Counted from the stretch's first letter, positions 23,635 through 36,416 are shown. The stretch: DNA of 39,825 bases from Candidatus Parcubacteria bacterium (GCA_019347875.1 JAHWKN010000005.1:1-39825), one strand, 5' to 3'. Program-made: numbers and translations. Notes: a model not told the origin generated them from the letters alone.

Positions 23635-26600
23635 TTGGCCCAAAGCGGAGCGACCACGCGGAAATTTCTTAACCCTTCCAAAGAAGTCCTGCCCCTGCCG
23701 AACCTGATCGAGACCCAGCTTCAGTCGTTCGAGTGGTTTACCGGCGAAGGGCTCAACGAGCTGCTGGCCGAGATCAGTCCGATCGAGGACTTTACCGGCA
23801 AAAACCTGGCCCTGTACTTTAAGGATTTCCGCTTTGAAGAGCCAAAGTACTCCGAAAAAGAAGCCAAGCTAAAGAACATTTCTTACGAGGTCTCGCTGAA
23901 AGCCCAGGTGGAGCTGGTCAACAAAGAGACCGGCGAGATCAGGGAGCAAGAGATCTTTCTGGGCGACTACCCCTGGATGACCGAGCGGGGTACGTTTGTG
24001 ATTAACGGCGTCGAGCGCGTGGTGGTTTCGCAGTTGGTGCGTTCACCGGGCGCTTTTTTCACCTCCGAGGGCTCAACCGGCACCGAGCTGTTCGGAGCCA
24101 AGGTCATTCCCAGCCGCGGGGCCTGGCTGGAGCTTGACACCTCCGCTACCGGCGTTATCTCGGTTAAGATCGACCGCAAGCGCAAGCTGCCGGTTACCAC
24201 GCTGCTGCGGGCCTTTGGTTACTCCAGCGACACCGAGATCAAGGCGCTGTTTCGTGACATCGACACCGGCGAGCTGAAGCTGATTGCCGAGACGCTGGAC
24301 AAAGACCCGGCCGCCACCGTCAGCGAGGCGCTGATGGAGGTGTACCGCCGCATCCGTCCCGGTGATCTGGCTACCGTCGAGAACTCCAAGGCCTTGATTG
24401 AGTCGATGTTCTTTGACCCCAAGCGCTACGACCTTTCTAAGGTGGGCCGCTACAAGCTGAACAAGCGTCTCGGCCTGGACGTGCCCAATGACGGCGAGCA
24501 CCGGGTGCTGCGGCGGGAGGATCTGGTGGAGATCGTGCGCGAAATTATCCGTTTGTACAACGTACAGGGGCGGGCCGACGACATCGACAACCTGGCCAAC
24601 CGCCGTTTGAAAATGGTCGGTGAGTTGATCCAGGGCAAGTTCCGGGTGGGGTTGCTGCGCATGGAACGGATCGTCAAGGACCGCATGAGCGTTTACGACA
24701 CCGCCACCGTTACGCCCGGGCAGCTGGTGAACGTCCGCCCGGTGGTGGCCAGCGTCCGGGAGTTCTTTGCCAGTTCGCAGCTGTCGCAGTTTATGGATCA
24801 GATCAACCCGCTGGCCGAAATCGTCCATAAGCGGCGCCTCAACGCCATGGGTCCGGGCGGGCTGTCGCGCGAACGGGCGGGTTTCGAGGTGCGTGACGTG
24901 CACAAGACCCACTACGGGCGGATGTGCCCGATCGAGACGCCCGAGGGTCCCAACATCGGGCTGGTCAGTAACATGGCCTGCTACGCCAAGGTCAACGAGT
25001 ACGGCTTTATCGAAACCCCTTACCGCCGCGTCATTAACGCGGTTTCCCCGGCCGACAGCGAGGGCCACATCGCCCGCACTACGCTGAAAGACGACAAGGG
25101 CACAATCTGTCAGCCGGGCGACAAAATTACCGCCGCCGCCGCTAAGCGTCTGGCCAAACTGGGTCAAGACAGTGTTCCGGTTAAGGCCAAGGTGACCGAC
25201 CAGATCGTTTACCTGGACGCTTCCGATGAAGAGAACGTGGTGATCACCCAAGCCAACACCATGGTGGGCGAGGACGGTTACTTTACCGAAGAGCGGGTGG
25301 CTGTGCGGCGGTCCGGTGAGGCCGAGGAGGAGCCGGCCGACAACGTCCAGTTTATGGACGTCTCCAGTAAGCAGATCGTCAGCGTCTCGACCGCCCTGAT
25401 TCCGTTTCTGGAGCACGACTACGCCCGCCGGGCGCTGATGGGCGCCAACATGCAAAAACAGGCCGTGGCGCTGGTGCGCCCGGAGGCGCCAATCGTCGGC
25501 ACCGGCATGGAAGGAGTGGTAGCCAAGGACTCCGGGCAGGTGATTGTGGCCGAAGCCGACGGCACCGTTGACAGCGCCAACGCCTCGAGCGTTAGCGTGA
25601 CCTACGCCGGCGGCACCGCTAAAACTTATGAGCTGCTAAACTTCGTGCGCAGTAACGTCGGCACCAGCATCCATCAAAAGGTTAAGGTTGAGGGCGGTCA
25701 AACCGTTAAAAAAGGCGACATACTGGTCGACGGCATGTCGACCGATAACGGTGAGCTGGCGCTGGGTCAAAACGTACTGGTGGCCTTCATGAACTGGGGC
25801 GGTTACAACTTCGAAGACGCGGTGGTTTTGTCTCAGCGCCTGGTGGGCGATGACCGCTACACCTCGATCCACATCGAGACCTACCAGCTGGACGTGCGTG
25901 ACACCAAGCTGGGGGCCGAGGTGATCACCCGCGACATCGCTAACGTTTCCGAAGAGAGCCTAAAAGACCTGGACGAGACCGGAATCGTGCGCATCGGCGC
26001 CGAGGTGCGGGCCGGCGACATTTTAGTCGGTAAGATCACCCCTAAGGGCGAGCAGGAGCTCTCTAGTGAAGAGAAGCTGTTGAGGGCCATCTTCGGCGAA
26101 AAGGCCCGCGACGTTAAAGACACCTCGCTGCGCATGTCAAACGGTGAGAGCGGTAAGGTGGTGGGCGTCAAGATCTTCTCGCGCGAGCAGGGCGACGAGC
26201 TGCCGGCCGGGGTTATCTCCCAGCTGCACGTCTCGGTGGCCCAGATGCGCAAAATTTCGGTCGGTGACAAGATGGCCGGCCGGCACGGCAACAAGGGGGT
26301 TATCGCCCGCATCCTGCCGGTTGAGGACATGCCTTACATGGAGGATGGCACCCCGGTTGACATGCTTTTAAACCCGCTCGGTGTTGGCACCCGCATGAAC
26401 ATCGGCCAGATTTTTGAGACCCATCTGAGCTGGGCGGCCCAGGCCTTGGGCTACCGGGTGGCTTCGCCGGTGTTTGACGGCGTCGCTATCGGGCAGATCA
26501 AGAGCGAGCTGAAGCGGGCCGGGCTGCCGGAAGACGGCAAGACCCAGCTTTACAACGGGCTGACGGGGGAGCCGTTTCAGGAGCGCACCACCGTGGGTTA

Positions 26601-27150
26601 TAAGTACATGCTGAAACTGCACCACATGGTCGACGACAAGATCCATGCCCGCAGCACCGGCCCTTACGCCATGGTGACGCAGCAGCCGCTGGGCGGCAAA
26701 GCCCAGATGGGCGGCCAGCGCTTCGGCGAGATGGAGGTGTGGGCGCTGGAGGCCTACGGCGCCGCTAACACCCTGCAAGAGATACTAACCATTAAGTCCG
26801 ATGACGTGGTCGGCCGCAGTAAGGCCTACGAGGCCATCATTAAGAACGAAGCCATTCGCGGTCCGCGTATCCCGGAGTCGTTTAACGTGCTGGTGAAGGA
26901 GCTGCAAAGCTTAACGCTGGGCGTGGAACTGATCAAAGAACGCGCCGACCGCGAGGTTGAGGTTGACGCCGAAGAGGTGCTTTCAGCCGGTTTGGAGGCC
27001 GAGGTCAGCGAGCTGGGGACGGAGCAGCTGATCACCGGTGACGCCGCGGTGGCCGACATGCCGCTGGTAGACCTGGCCGCCGGCAGCGAGAACCAGTTTG
27101 AGGCGCTGGAAGAGGCCGAAGCCGCCGCCGGCCCCGAGGAAGCGCAATGA
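23635..27150 (+). CDS. rpoB: DNA-directed RNA polymerase subunit beta
   Basis: The beta subunit forms half of the RNAP active-site cleft. The 1171-aa product is complete: beta lobes, rifampicin pocket at about 386-406 ([13 protein letters not shown] and on), [12 protein letters not shown], the AGRHGNKGV core segment near 880 and the C-terminal clamp sequence. Start is TTG 23635, eight bases after AGGAGG. In the rifampicin region, residue N403 stands at the E. coli Ser531 position, while the Asp516 (D388) and His526 (H398) equivalents are normal and Asn518 is I390. The C-terminus carries a short acidic Ala/Glu-rich tail. rplJ and rplL, usually upstream, are absent. Confidence 0.98.
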   Translation: MAQSGATTRKFLNPSKEVLPLPNLIETQLQSFEWFTGEGLNELLAEISPIEDFTGKNLALYFKDFRFEEPKYSEKEAKLKNISYEVSLKAQVELVNKETGEIREQEIFLGDYPWMTERGTFVINGVERVVVSQLVRSPGAFFTSEGSTGTELFGAKVIPSRGAWLELDTSATGVISVKIDRKRKLPVTTLLRAFGYSSDTEIKALFRDIDTGELKLIAETLDKDPAATVSEALMEVYRRIRPGDLATVENSKALIESMFFDPKRYDLSKVGRYKLNKRLGLDVPNDGEHRVLRREDLVEIVREIIRLYNVQGRADDIDNLANRRLKMVGELIQGKFRVGLLRMERIVKDRMSVYDTATVTPGQLVNVRPVVASVREFFASSQLSQFMDQINPLAEIVHKRRLNAMGPGGLSRERAGFEVRDVHKTHYGRMCPIETPEGPNIGLVSNMACYAKVNEYGFIETPYRRVINAVSPADSEGHIARTTLKDDKGTICQPGDKITAAAAKRLAKLGQDSVPVKAKVTDQIVYLDASDEENVVITQANTMVGEDGYFTEERVAVRRSGEAEEEPADNVQFMDVSSKQIVSVSTALIPFLEHDYARRALMGANMQKQAVALVRPEAPIVGTGMEGVVAKDSGQVIVAEADGTVDSANASSVSVTYAGGTAKTYELLNFVRSNVGTSIHQKVKVEGGQTVKKGDILVDGMSTDNGELALGQNVLVAFMNWGGYNFEDAVVLSQRLVGDDRYTSIHIETYQLDVRDTKLGAEVITRDIANVSEESLKDLDETGIVRIGAEVRAGDILVGKITPKGEQELSSEEKLLRAIFGEKARDVKDTSLRMSNGESGKVVGVKIFSREQGDELPAGVISQLHVSVAQMRKISVGDKMAGRHGNKGVIARILPVEDMPYMEDGTPVDMLLNPLGVGTRMNIGQIFETHLSWAAQALGYRVASPVFDGVAIGQIKSELKRAGLPEDGKTQLYNGLTGEPFQERTTVGYKYMLKLHHMVDDKIHARSTGPYAMVTQQPLGGKAQMGGQRFGEMEVWALEAYGAANTLQEILTIKSDDVVGRSKAYEAIIKNEAIRGPRIPESFNVLVKELQSLTLGVELIKERADREVEVDAEEVLSAGLEAEVSELGTEQLITGDAAVADMPLVDLAAGSENQFEALEEAEAAAGPEEAQ

Positions 27151-27210
27151 CCGGGTATAGGGCAACGCCGCGCCTGGCCGGCCGGCGGGCGCCGTTACTT
27201 ACTCAGCCAG

Positions 27211-27238
27211 ACACCCTACACCCAAGTAATCAGGAGTC
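27211..27238. repeat. 7-bp periodic stretch between rpoB and rpoC
   Basis: In the 91-base gap the sequence reads ACACCCT, ACACCCA, AGTAATC, AGGAGTC in 7-base register. The first two units differ at one base, and the last contains the AGGAG ribosome site of rpoC. Confidence 0.4.
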
Positions 27239-27241
27239 CCA

Positions 27242-30200
27242 ATGAACGACGCACTATTAGAACAACAAACCAGTGAGTTTGACGCGGTCCGTTTGAGCTT
27301 AGCGTCGCCGGAGCAGATTCTGGACTGGTCGCACGGAGAGGTAACAAAGCCGGAAACCATCAACTACCGCACTCAAAAACCGGAAAAAGACGGCTTGTTT
27401 TGCGAACGCATATTTGGTCCGACCAAAGACTGGGAGTGTTACTGCGGCAAGTATAAGCGCTTGCGCTACAAAGACGTGGTCTGCGACAAGTGCGGCGTGC
27501 GGGTGACCCGCTCGATCGTGCGGCGTGAACGCATGGGCCACATTAGCCTGGCCGTGCCGGTGACGCACATCTGGTTCTTGCGCGGCACCCCTTCCAGCAT
27601 CGGTTTGGTTTTAAACATGAGCATTCGCGATCTGGAGCGGGTGGTGTACTTTGCCAACTACGTGATCATGAGCATCAGCGAGGACGAGCGCGCCCGTATC
27701 TTAAAGGACCTGGCGGCCGAGTTCGACGCCCGCCGGGCCGAGCGGCTGTCCTCCGACGACCCCGCCACGGCGGCGGTAGCTGAATTGGAAAGCGAGTTTG
27801 CCGCCAGCAAGGCGGAAATCGAGGGACTGGCGCTGTTTCAGCTGCTTAGCGAGAGTAAATACCGTGATTTAAGCAGCCGTTTCCCCGATCTGTTTACCGC
27901 CGGCATGGGAGCCGAAGCGATCCGCCGGCTGCTGGAAGCGATCGATATGGAGACTTTAGTGTCCGACCTGGCCCAGGAGGCCGAGGAGTCACAGGGCCAG
28001 AAGCGCAAAAAGATCTTTAAGCGCCTGAAGATGCTTGAGGGCATGAAGGCGGCCGGGATCCGGCCGCACTGGATGGTGGTAACCGAGCTGCCGGTCATTC
28101 CGCCGGACCTGAGGCCGATGGTCCAGCTGGCCGGAGGGCGCTTTGCGGCCTCGGACCTAAACGACCTGTACCGCCGGGTTATTAACCGCAACAACCGCCT
28201 GAAGCGCCTGGTTGAGCTGGGTGCGCCGGAGGTGATCTGCCGCAATGAGAAGCGCATGTTGCAAGAGGCGGTTGACGCTTTGATCGACAACAACGCCCGG
28301 CGGGAGCGGGCGGTCAGCTCCACCGGCGTCAGGCGTAAACTGAAGTCGCTGAGCGATATGCTCAAGGGTAAGCAGGGCCGTTTCCGGCAGAACCTGCTGG
28401 GTAAGCGGGTAGACTACTCCGGCCGCAGCGTGATCGTGGCGGGGCCAAACCTGAACCTGCACCAGTGCGGCTTACCTAAGATGATGGCACTGGAGCTGTT
28501 TAAGCCGTTTATCATCGGTCAGCTGATCGAGCAGGATTTAACTCACAACGTCAAGAGCGCCAGCCGCATGATCGAGCGCGGGCGCAACGAGGTCTGGGAC
28601 GCGCTGGAGGACATTATCGCCGACAAGTACGTACTGTTAAACCGCGCGCCGACGCTGCACCGTCTGGGTATCCAGGCCTTCCAGCCCATTTTGATCGAGG
28701 GTAAGGCGATCCAGCTGCATCCCTTGGTCTGTGCCGCCTTTAACGCTGACTTTGACGGCGACCAGATGGCGGTACACGTGCCTTTGAGTGAGGCGGCTCA
28801 GCGTGAGGCCCGCGAGATCATGCTGGCGGCCAACAACCTGCTCAAGCCGGCCGACGGTTCAGCGGTGGTCAACCCTTCTAAAGACATGGTGCTCGGCTGT
28901 TACTACCTGACCTTCGACAAGTTCGGTGCGCAGCAAGCGGTTAAAACCTTTTCGTCTATCAACGAGGCGCTTTACAGTCACGAGCTACGCATGACCGCTT
29001 TGCAGGCCAAGGTCAAGCTGCCGGTGGAGGGCCGGTTGATCGAGACGACCATCGGCCGCCTGCTGTTTAATGAGGCTTTGCCTGAAGGACTGGGCTTTCG
29101 CAACGAAACCATGACCAAAAAGACGCTGCAGCGCCTGGTGGCCGAGATCTTCGCCAAATGCGGCTCGGAGGTGACGGCCCGGGCGGTCAACGACATCAAG
29201 AACCTCGGTTTTCGCTACGCGACCGAGTCGGGCATCTCCGTCGGCATCGATGACTTCGTCATCCCCGAGGATAAGCAGGCGCTGATTGACGCCGGCGAGG
29301 AGCGTTCCATCGGTATCAGCAAGCAGTACGAGCAGGGGTTTGTGACCGAGGAGGAGCGCTACAACCGGACGGTCGACAACTGGAAGCAGGTGAACGAAAA
29401 GATTACCGACTCACTGGAGCGGGTACTGAAGCACCAGTCGACCTCGACCAACGTCTTTATCGACTCGGGGGCGGCCGGTGACCTGTCTCAAGCCAACCAG
29501 ATAGCCGGCATGCTTGGACTGGTGGCCGACCCGGCCGGACGCACCATCGAGTTGCCGATCAGGTCTAACTACAAGGAAGGCTTTTCGGTGTTGGAGTACT
29601 TTAACTCTACCCACGGCGCCCGCAAGGGGTTAACCGACACCGCCCTAAAGACCGCCGAGTCGGGGTACTTGACCCGGCGGCTGGTCGACGTGGCCCAGGA
29701 TGTCATCATCACCGTTGACGACTGCGGTGACAGCGAAGGCAGCGTCGTCACCAGAGGGGAGTCGGAGGCGATCGGCGAGAGTTTTGCCTACCGTCTGGCG
29801 GGACGAGTGGCGGTTGAGGACGTCAAGGACCAGGATAAAAAGGTACTGGTCAAGGCCGGCGAGATGATTACCGACAATATTGCCGCCGCCATCGATCGCT
29901 CTGACATCGCGGCGGTCCGCCTGCGCAGTGTACTAAGGTGTCGCACCTACTGGGGCATCTGTCAGGCTTGCTACGGCCTCGACCTGGCCCGCGGCCGGCT
30001 GGTGGCGATGGGAGAGCCGGTGGGGGTGATCGCTGCCCAGTCCATTGGCGAGCCCGGTACCCAGTTAACCATGAAAACCTTCCATAAGGGCGGAGTGGCC
30101 GGCGAGGACATCACCACCGGTTTGCCGCGGGTGGAGGAGATCTTCGAGGCGCGTAACCCCAAGGGTCAGGCGGTGATTAGTGAAATTAGCGGCGTGGTCA

Positions 30201-31090
30201 GTGTTCACGCGGCGCCCGGTAAGCGCATTATCCGGATTTCCCCCGCCGAACTGAAGGTCACCGAGTACGAGCTGGGAGGGCGTACCGCCAGCGTCAAATC
30301 GGGCGCCAAGGTGGTGGCCGGCGACGTCATCGCGGCCGAGGCCGGCGGCAAGAAACCACTCAAAGCCAAGGCGGAGGGCACCGTCAAGCTGTCGGGAGAC
30401 AAGCTACTGCTGACCCACAGCGGCGGTAACGACAAAGAGTATGCCGTCCCCAGTTACCAGAACCTGGAGGTGTCTGACGGCGATCTGGTCGGCGTCGGGC
30501 AGCGGCTGACCGAGGGCTCGATCAGCTTGCAAGAGATCCTGCAGCTGTTGGGCGAGGTGGCGGTGCAGCGCTACATTGTGGCGGAGGTGCAGTCGATTTA
30601 CGCTTCGCAGGGCCAGCCCATCTCCGATAAGCATATAGAAGTTGTCATCCGTCAGATGCTGTCGCGGGTACAGATCGAGGAGCCCGGAGACACTCTGTTT
30701 GTGACCGGCGACATCGTCAGTAAGCTGGCGGTTGTCGAAGAGAACGCCGAACTTGAGGCCGCCGGTAAGCGGACGGCTACCTACGAGCAGCTCCTGCTTG
30801 GGGTGAGCAAAATCTCGCTGTCGTCCGACTCGTTTCTGAGCGCCGCCAGTTTTCAAGACACTACCCGGGTACTGATCCAAGCGGCTACCCGCGGTAAGGT
30901 CGACCGGCTGCGCGGCTTAAAAGAGAACGTCATCATCGGCCGCCTGATTCCGGTTGGTACCGGCTTCAGACACACCACCGATGAGTACAACGCCGATGCC
31001 AGAGCGGCCGAAGCCGCCGCCGTCCAGTCCGACTCTACAGCAGGCGGCGACGCCGCCGAAGAGTTGACTCAAGGGGCAAAAGCTGCTTAA
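27242..31090 (+). CDS. rpoC: DNA-directed RNA polymerase subunit beta'
   Basis: The beta' subunit carries the catalytic magnesium site. The 1282-aa product has the N-terminal zinc ribbon (C66, C68, C81, C84), the invariant NADFDGDQM at 501-509 whose Asp residues hold the metal, the trigger-loop region and the second zinc site [13 protein letters not shown]. The order and length fit bacteria without the large lineage insertions. ATG 27242 has AGGAG nearby. Translated from the same unit as rpoB after a 91-base gap. Confidence 0.98.
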   Translation: MNDALLEQQTSEFDAVRLSLASPEQILDWSHGEVTKPETINYRTQKPEKDGLFCERIFGPTKDWECYCGKYKRLRYKDVVCDKCGVRVTRSIVRRERMGHISLAVPVTHIWFLRGTPSSIGLVLNMSIRDLERVVYFANYVIMSISEDERARILKDLAAEFDARRAERLSSDDPATAAVAELESEFAASKAEIEGLALFQLLSESKYRDLSSRFPDLFTAGMGAEAIRRLLEAIDMETLVSDLAQEAEESQGQKRKKIFKRLKMLEGMKAAGIRPHWMVVTELPVIPPDLRPMVQLAGGRFAASDLNDLYRRVINRNNRLKRLVELGAPEVICRNEKRMLQEAVDALIDNNARRERAVSSTGVRRKLKSLSDMLKGKQGRFRQNLLGKRVDYSGRSVIVAGPNLNLHQCGLPKMMALELFKPFIIGQLIEQDLTHNVKSASRMIERGRNEVWDALEDIIADKYVLLNRAPTLHRLGIQAFQPILIEGKAIQLHPLVCAAFNADFDGDQMAVHVPLSEAAQREAREIMLAANNLLKPADGSAVVNPSKDMVLGCYYLTFDKFGAQQAVKTFSSINEALYSHELRMTALQAKVKLPVEGRLIETTIGRLLFNEALPEGLGFRNETMTKKTLQRLVAEIFAKCGSEVTARAVNDIKNLGFRYATESGISVGIDDFVIPEDKQALIDAGEERSIGISKQYEQGFVTEEERYNRTVDNWKQVNEKITDSLERVLKHQSTSTNVFIDSGAAGDLSQANQIAGMLGLVADPAGRTIELPIRSNYKEGFSVLEYFNSTHGARKGLTDTALKTAESGYLTRRLVDVAQDVIITVDDCGDSEGSVVTRGESEAIGESFAYRLAGRVAVEDVKDQDKKVLVKAGEMITDNIAAAIDRSDIAAVRLRSVLRCRTYWGICQACYGLDLARGRLVAMGEPVGVIAAQSIGEPGTQLTMKTFHKGGVAGEDITTGLPRVEEIFEARNPKGQAVISEISGVVSVHAAPGKRIIRISPAELKVTEYELGGRTASVKSGAKVVAGDVIAAEAGGKKPLKAKAEGTVKLSGDKLLLTHSGGNDKEYAVPSYQNLEVSDGDLVGVGQRLTEGSISLQEILQLLGEVAVQRYIVAEVQSIYASQGQPISDKHIEVVIRQMLSRVQIEEPGDTLFVTGDIVSKLAVVEENAELEAAGKRTATYEQLLLGVSKISLSSDSFLSAASFQDTTRVLIQAATRGKVDRLRGLKENVIIGRLIPVGTGFRHTTDEYNADARAAEAAAVQSDSTAGGDAAEELTQGAKAA

Positions 31091-31188
31091 CTGAGTAAGT
31101 TAAAGTAAGGGTATCGAGTGGCACCCTGCTTAAGGACAGAGCAAGCGCTCTTGATCCTGACTCTCCACCCCAAAACCTAAGGAATCCA

Positions 31189-31602
31189 ATGCCAACCATC
31201 AACCAACTGATCCGCAAACCGCGGGCGACCAGCCAGCGCAAAACCGACACCCCGGCGCTGGGGCGCACCTACAACGCGCTCAAAAGCCGCACCTTTAGCG
31301 CGCCGGCGCCGCTCAAGCGCGGGGTCTGCGTCAAGGTGTTTACCGCCACCCCGCGCAAGCCCAACTCGGCTTTGCGCAAAGTGGCCCGGGTGCGCCTGAC
31401 CAACGGCATGGAGGTAACCGCCTACATCCCCGGTATCGGGCACAACCTGCAGGAGCACTCGGTGGTGTTGCTACGGGGCGGCCGGGTCAAGGACCTGGGT
31501 GGGGTGCGTTACCACATCGTCCGCGGCGCCCTCGACACCGCGGGGGTGGCCAAGCGGGCCCAGGGACGCAGCAAGTACGGCGCCAAGAAACCTAAGAGCT
31601 AA
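31189..31602 (+). CDS. rpsL: 30S ribosomal protein S12
   Basis: S12 lines the decoding centre of the small subunit. The 137-aa product has the family core [20 protein letters not shown] and [15 protein letters not shown]. It is about 13 residues longer than E. coli S12 because of an insertion near residues 25-42. At the streptomycin site the usual Lys42 (E. coli mature numbering) is R56, and usual Pro90 is G104. AAGGA precedes ATG 31189. Next in the cluster is rpsG, ten bases away. Confidence 0.97.
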   Translation: MPTINQLIRKPRATSQRKTDTPALGRTYNALKSRTFSAPAPLKRGVCVKVFTATPRKPNSALRKVARVRLTNGMEVTAYIPGIGHNLQEHSVVLLRGGRVKDLGGVRYHIVRGALDTAGVAKRAQGRSKYGAKKPKS

Positions 31603-31612
31603 GGGAAACTCC

Positions 31613-32089
31613 ATGCCGCGTAAAAAAACCAAATCCTTCAAGCGCCCGCTGGAGCCGGATATTAAGTACCAGAACGTTCTGGTAACCAAGATGATCAACA
31701 AGGTGATGGAAGACGGCAAGAAACGTCTGGCCGAGCGCCTGATTTACGACGCTTTCGCAGCGATCGAGGCCAAGAGCAAGCAGGAGCCGCTGGGGGTGTT
31801 CGAGGCGGCCGTCAAGAACGTTTCGCCGGTATTGCAGGTGAAAGCCAAACGCATCGGCGGCGCCACCTACCAGGTGCCGATCGAGGTGCGCGGTGACCGC
31901 AAGATCCATCTAGCCATGACCTGGATCTTAAGCGCCGCCCGAACCAAGTCGGGCAAGTCGTTCGACCAGCGCCTGGCCGACGAACTGCTAAACGCCTTCA
32001 ACAACACCGGCGACGCCATTAAAAAACGCGAAGACACCCACAAAATGGCCGAGGCCAACAAAGCCTTCGCCCACTACGCCCGGTATTAG
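31613..32089 (+). CDS. rpsG: 30S ribosomal protein S7
   Basis: S7 nucleates assembly of the 30S head and contacts the E-site tRNA. The 158-aa product matches the family throughout, including the N-terminal PLEPDIKYQNVLVTKMINKVM and VRGDRKIHLAMTWIL segments. I chose ATG 31613 because upstream in-frame codons overlap rpsL and do not resemble S7; AAGGGA lies a few bases before. It ends the rpoB-rpoC-rpsL-rpsG run and is followed by a strong terminator; fusA, normally next, lies 2.2 kb further on. Confidence 0.97.
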   Translation: MPRKKTKSFKRPLEPDIKYQNVLVTKMINKVMEDGKKRLAERLIYDAFAAIEAKSKQEPLGVFEAAVKNVSPVLQVKAKRIGGATYQVPIEVRGDRKIHLAMTWILSAARTKSGKSFDQRLADELLNAFNNTGDAIKKREDTHKMAEANKAFAHYARY

Positions 32090-32110
32090 CGCCCGACTTC
32101 AGTAGTTGAA

Positions 32111-32144
32111 CAAAAAAGTGTCCGCCGCAACGGACACTTTTTTG
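32111..32144. terminator. Strong bidirectional intrinsic terminator after rpsG
   Basis: CAAAAAAGTGTCCG (32111-32124) and its exact complement CGGACACTTTTTTG (32131-32144) form a 14-bp stem with a six-base loop. The flanking A- and T-runs let it act for rpsG on + and for the convergent hypothetical gene on -. Confidence 0.92.
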
Positions 32145-32181
32145 TGCCGCTGCAACGGACGTTTCGTCGTGACGCGATTAG

Positions 32182-32574
32182 CTAAATCGGCTGGCTTTGT
32201 AGCAGATGCCCGACGACAAGCCCCGCTGGATCTTGCCTTAGCGGCGAGGCGGCGAAGAAAGGGACCCCCGTGCCTTCATACTCCTGCAAAAGGGAGACGA
32301 GGTCATTGACGAGGTCCGAGTCTGCCGCCGTGTCGTTGTTCGTTTCAACGATCAGCTTTTCATCCCAGACTCCGCCAACAAACCAAGACCGGACGCTCTC
32401 AAATGTGGTGATGCGGTCGCCGAAGGCAGGTTGCTCGGTCAGTACTCTTCGCCATGATCTTGCAGCAAGGTATAGCTCCACATGAGTCAGGACCAGACCG
32501 GAATGCAGCTCCCGTTGGAGCAGGACGAATTGCCGGCCAGGGCGATACTTTGTCGGCAAAACCAAAATATTCAT
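32182..32574 (-). CDS. Hypothetical protein
   Basis: A 130-aa soluble protein I do not recognise. It starts MNILVLPTKYRPGRQFVLLQ, has mixed alpha/beta character and an acidic segment around ETNNDTAADSDLVNDL. I chose ATG 32574 because GGAGGT lies about a dozen bases upstream, although the frame is open a little further. It is convergent with rpsG and shares the bidirectional terminator. Codon use looks less biased than in the ribosomal genes. It belongs to the accessory block splitting rpsG from fusA. Confidence 0.6.
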   Translation of the reverse strand: MNILVLPTKYRPGRQFVLLQRELHSGLVLTHVELYLAARSWRRVLTEQPAFGDRITTFESVRSWFVGGVWDEKLIVETNNDTAADSDLVNDLVSLLQEYEGTGVPFFAASPLRQDPAGLVVGHLLQSQPI

Positions 32575-32701
32575 TTTTTCCGGGGACCTCCTGTAGCAGT
32601 TGGCCATGCTTAGGATTATCATACAGTAGCATATATGTAACTATCAGTCAACCTGGTTTTGGGTCCTCTGTGCTACTATTTGCGCTTGGTTTGCAACTAG
32701 T

Positions 32702-32730
32702 CTGACTGGGCCAACTATGCGTGATATGCT
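32702..32730 (+). promoter_or_regulatory. Promoter of the PPC-ASCH pair, near-leaderless
   Basis: CTGACT (32702-32707) and an extended -10 TG-A-TATGCT (-10 at 32725-32730) are 17 bases apart. The -10 ends nine bases before ATG 32740, and no Shine-Dalgarno is present. Confidence 0.55.
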
Positions 32731-32739
32731 GAAGTAACC

Positions 32740-33174
32740 ATGAAATTAACCGGGCTAGATCAATCAAGCTACATCATTCGGCTGGATCCGGGCGAGGAGA
32801 TTACGCCGTCGATTGAAGCTCTGTGCCGGCAGTACGCGATAACCAACGCCTCCATTTCAGGCATTGGCTCAGTGGAGAGTCCGACGCTGGCGCACTACCG
32901 GATGGATAAAAAGAAGTACCACCAGGAGCGGCTGGAGGGGGTTTTTGAGATCGCTTCACTCACCGGCAACGTGGCGCTGTTTGAGGGTAAGCCGCTGGTA
33001 CATCTGCACGCTGTGGTTTCCGATGAACAGATGCGTACTTTTGGTGGTCATCTGGTTAGCGGATCATGCTCGGCCGCCGTCGAGATAATCTTGCAAAAGT
33101 TTGATAGCAAGTACCAAAAGCACTTCGACGACCAGATCGGTTTAAAGGTTTGGGATCTGCCCGATAGTCAGTGA
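32740..33174 (+). CDS. PPC/DUF296-domain protein
   Basis: A 144-aa single-domain protein of the PPC (plant and prokaryote conserved, DUF296) family, known from AT-hook proteins in plants and stand-alone trimers in bacteria. The features seen are the N-terminal IIRLDPGEEI, ASISGIGSVESPTLAHY and a His-rich LVHLHAVVSDEQMRTFGGHL segment, which in bacterial members may hold a metal. Function unknown; DNA binding is not established for bacterial stand-alone forms. Its stop overlaps the next start by four bases (GTGA), so the pair is coupled. Confidence 0.82.
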   Translation: MKLTGLDQSSYIIRLDPGEEITPSIEALCRQYAITNASISGIGSVESPTLAHYRMDKKKYHQERLEGVFEIASLTGNVALFEGKPLVHLHAVVSDEQMRTFGGHLVSGSCSAAVEIILQKFDSKYQKHFDDQIGLKVWDLPDSQ

Positions 33175-33506
33175 AAAAAGTAGTGGTAAGGTTTCGCGCT
33201 GCCGATAGACCCGTCTTTGATGCTATAAAAAACGGTGACAAAACCGTTGAGACCAGGGCGGCGACGCCTAGATACCGTGGCGTTCAAGTTAGCGATGTCT
33301 TGGTGATGCTGTGCGGGGCGGATAGACTGGAGAAGCGGGTTACTTCCGTTCATCATTTTAAGGACGTTAGCGCGTTGCTCGATGAGGTCGACTGGAGGAA
33401 GATCGCCCCGGAGGTCGGTTCAAGGGAGGCGATGCTGGCGAGCTACGAGCGTTGGTATGGCGGCAAAATCGACCAGCTTGGGCTAGTGGCGTTTGGACTA
33501 GCATAA
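33171..33506 (+). CDS. ASCH (PUA-like) domain protein
   Basis: A 111-aa protein with an ASCH-like fold: VRFRAADRPVFDAIKNGDKTVETR matches the start of ASCH domains (the GxKxxExR element), followed by a short basic strand and VSDVLVMLCG. ASCH domains are thought to bind RNA or modified nucleotides. It starts at GTG 33171 inside the end of the PPC gene (GTGA overlap) and is clearly co-translated. It is not followed by a typical terminator on this strand. Confidence 0.75.
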   Translation: MKKVVVRFRAADRPVFDAIKNGDKTVETRAATPRYRGVQVSDVLVMLCGADRLEKRVTSVHHFKDVSALLDEVDWRKIAPEVGSREAMLASYERWYGGKIDQLGLVAFGLA

Positions 33507-33556
33507 CTGTGAAGATCACGACAGTGAAACTGCGTGAGAGTTTCTCGTACACCCGT

Positions 33557-33592
33557 AAAAAAGCGACGCCCCGACACAGCGGGGGGTCGCTC
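33557..33592 (-). terminator. Intrinsic terminator of the membrane protein gene (minus strand)
   Basis: Read on the minus strand, a GC-rich stem (GCGACCCCCC with GGGGCGTCGC, loop about eight bases) is followed by six Ts (complement of 33557-33562). It lies 21 bases after the stop of the minus-strand gene. Confidence 0.75.
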
Positions 33593-33612
33593 GTTGCGTC
33601 AGGGCGATGGGT

Positions 33613-34128
33613 TTATGTCGGCTGCGGCAGCGGTGAAGGCAGCCGGACTCTGCTAAGTATCCGGCCAGCCCGCTTAACGGCTCGCGTGACAATACTGGGG
33701 CGGCGGGGTCTAAAATCGGCGGCAAAGTACATGCTGGTAGCGGTCAGTAGAAGACTGGCGCCGAAGAGCTGGATTACCTGCTCCTGCGAACTAAGAAAGA
33801 CCATGCCGAGTAGTGTCAACATGATTCTGAGCAGCCTGAAGCGCTGCCATTGTTGCGGCGTGAACGGCCAAACCTTTGTTGCCCCTGACTGGGCGGCGAA
33901 ATGTTCCAGTAGACGGTAAGTGCCCCGGAGGCGGACCAACGCCATCGCTTGAATTACGAACGATATCCAATATAGGGGGCTGGATAACAGCCCGGCGACA
34001 GCTAGCGGCATAGCGGCCAGCAGTAAGGTAAAGTGGGCAAAGAAGAAGTTGTCGCGGCCCGTCAAGAAGCACAATGGCTTGAGAATGATGCTCCAAAAGC
34101 TGGCCAGCAGGTTGTCAATGCGCTCCAT
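33613..34128 (-). CDS. Hypothetical membrane protein
   Basis: A 171-aa protein with about four hydrophobic helices (residues roughly 27-47, 50-68, 100-118 and 120-140) and a basic C-terminus ending in Arg/Pro-rich sequence. The positive C-terminus suggests it faces the cytoplasm. No family recognised. ATG 34128 has an AAAGGCGG ribosome site upstream. It is convergent with the ASCH gene and divergent from fusA. Confidence 0.6.
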   Translation of the reverse strand: MERIDNLLASFWSIILKPLCFLTGRDNFFFAHFTLLLAAMPLAVAGLLSSPLYWISFVIQAMALVRLRGTYRLLEHFAAQSGATKVWPFTPQQWQRFRLLRIMLTLLGMVFLSSQEQVIQLFGASLLLTATSMYFAADFRPRRPSIVTRAVKRAGRILSRVRLPSPLPQPT

Positions 34129-34216
34129 GTTTCCGCCTTTCGGGTGGGCGCGGACACGAATCGGTACATCGTTTATACCAGAAAATCAGCAATTTGGCTT
34201 GTTGTAGCTCGGCGCT

Positions 34217-34245
34217 CTTGAATAAAACCGCTTTTTCGGGTAATA
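34217..34245 (+). promoter_or_regulatory. fusA promoter
   Basis: TTGAAT (34217-34222) and TAATAT (34240-34245) are 17 bases apart. The predicted start near 34,252 gives a leader of about 80 nt with an AAAAGGA site before ATG 34335. fusA thus has its own promoter rather than depending on rpsL-rpsG. Confidence 0.6.
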
Positions 34246-34334
34246 TCAGGCAAGTGTCTAAGACGCTTTTTTTGATTTGGGATTAATGATAAAGCCGCAT
34301 CCCGGATAATGATCATGAAGAAAAGGATAACTAA

Positions 34335-36416
<2,082 letters not shown>

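Noticed and set aside
24073-25455. 460-codon antisense frame inside rpoB
   Set aside because: A shadow of the GC-rich rpoB codons; repeated His/Leu/Val/Gly composition and no family resemblance.
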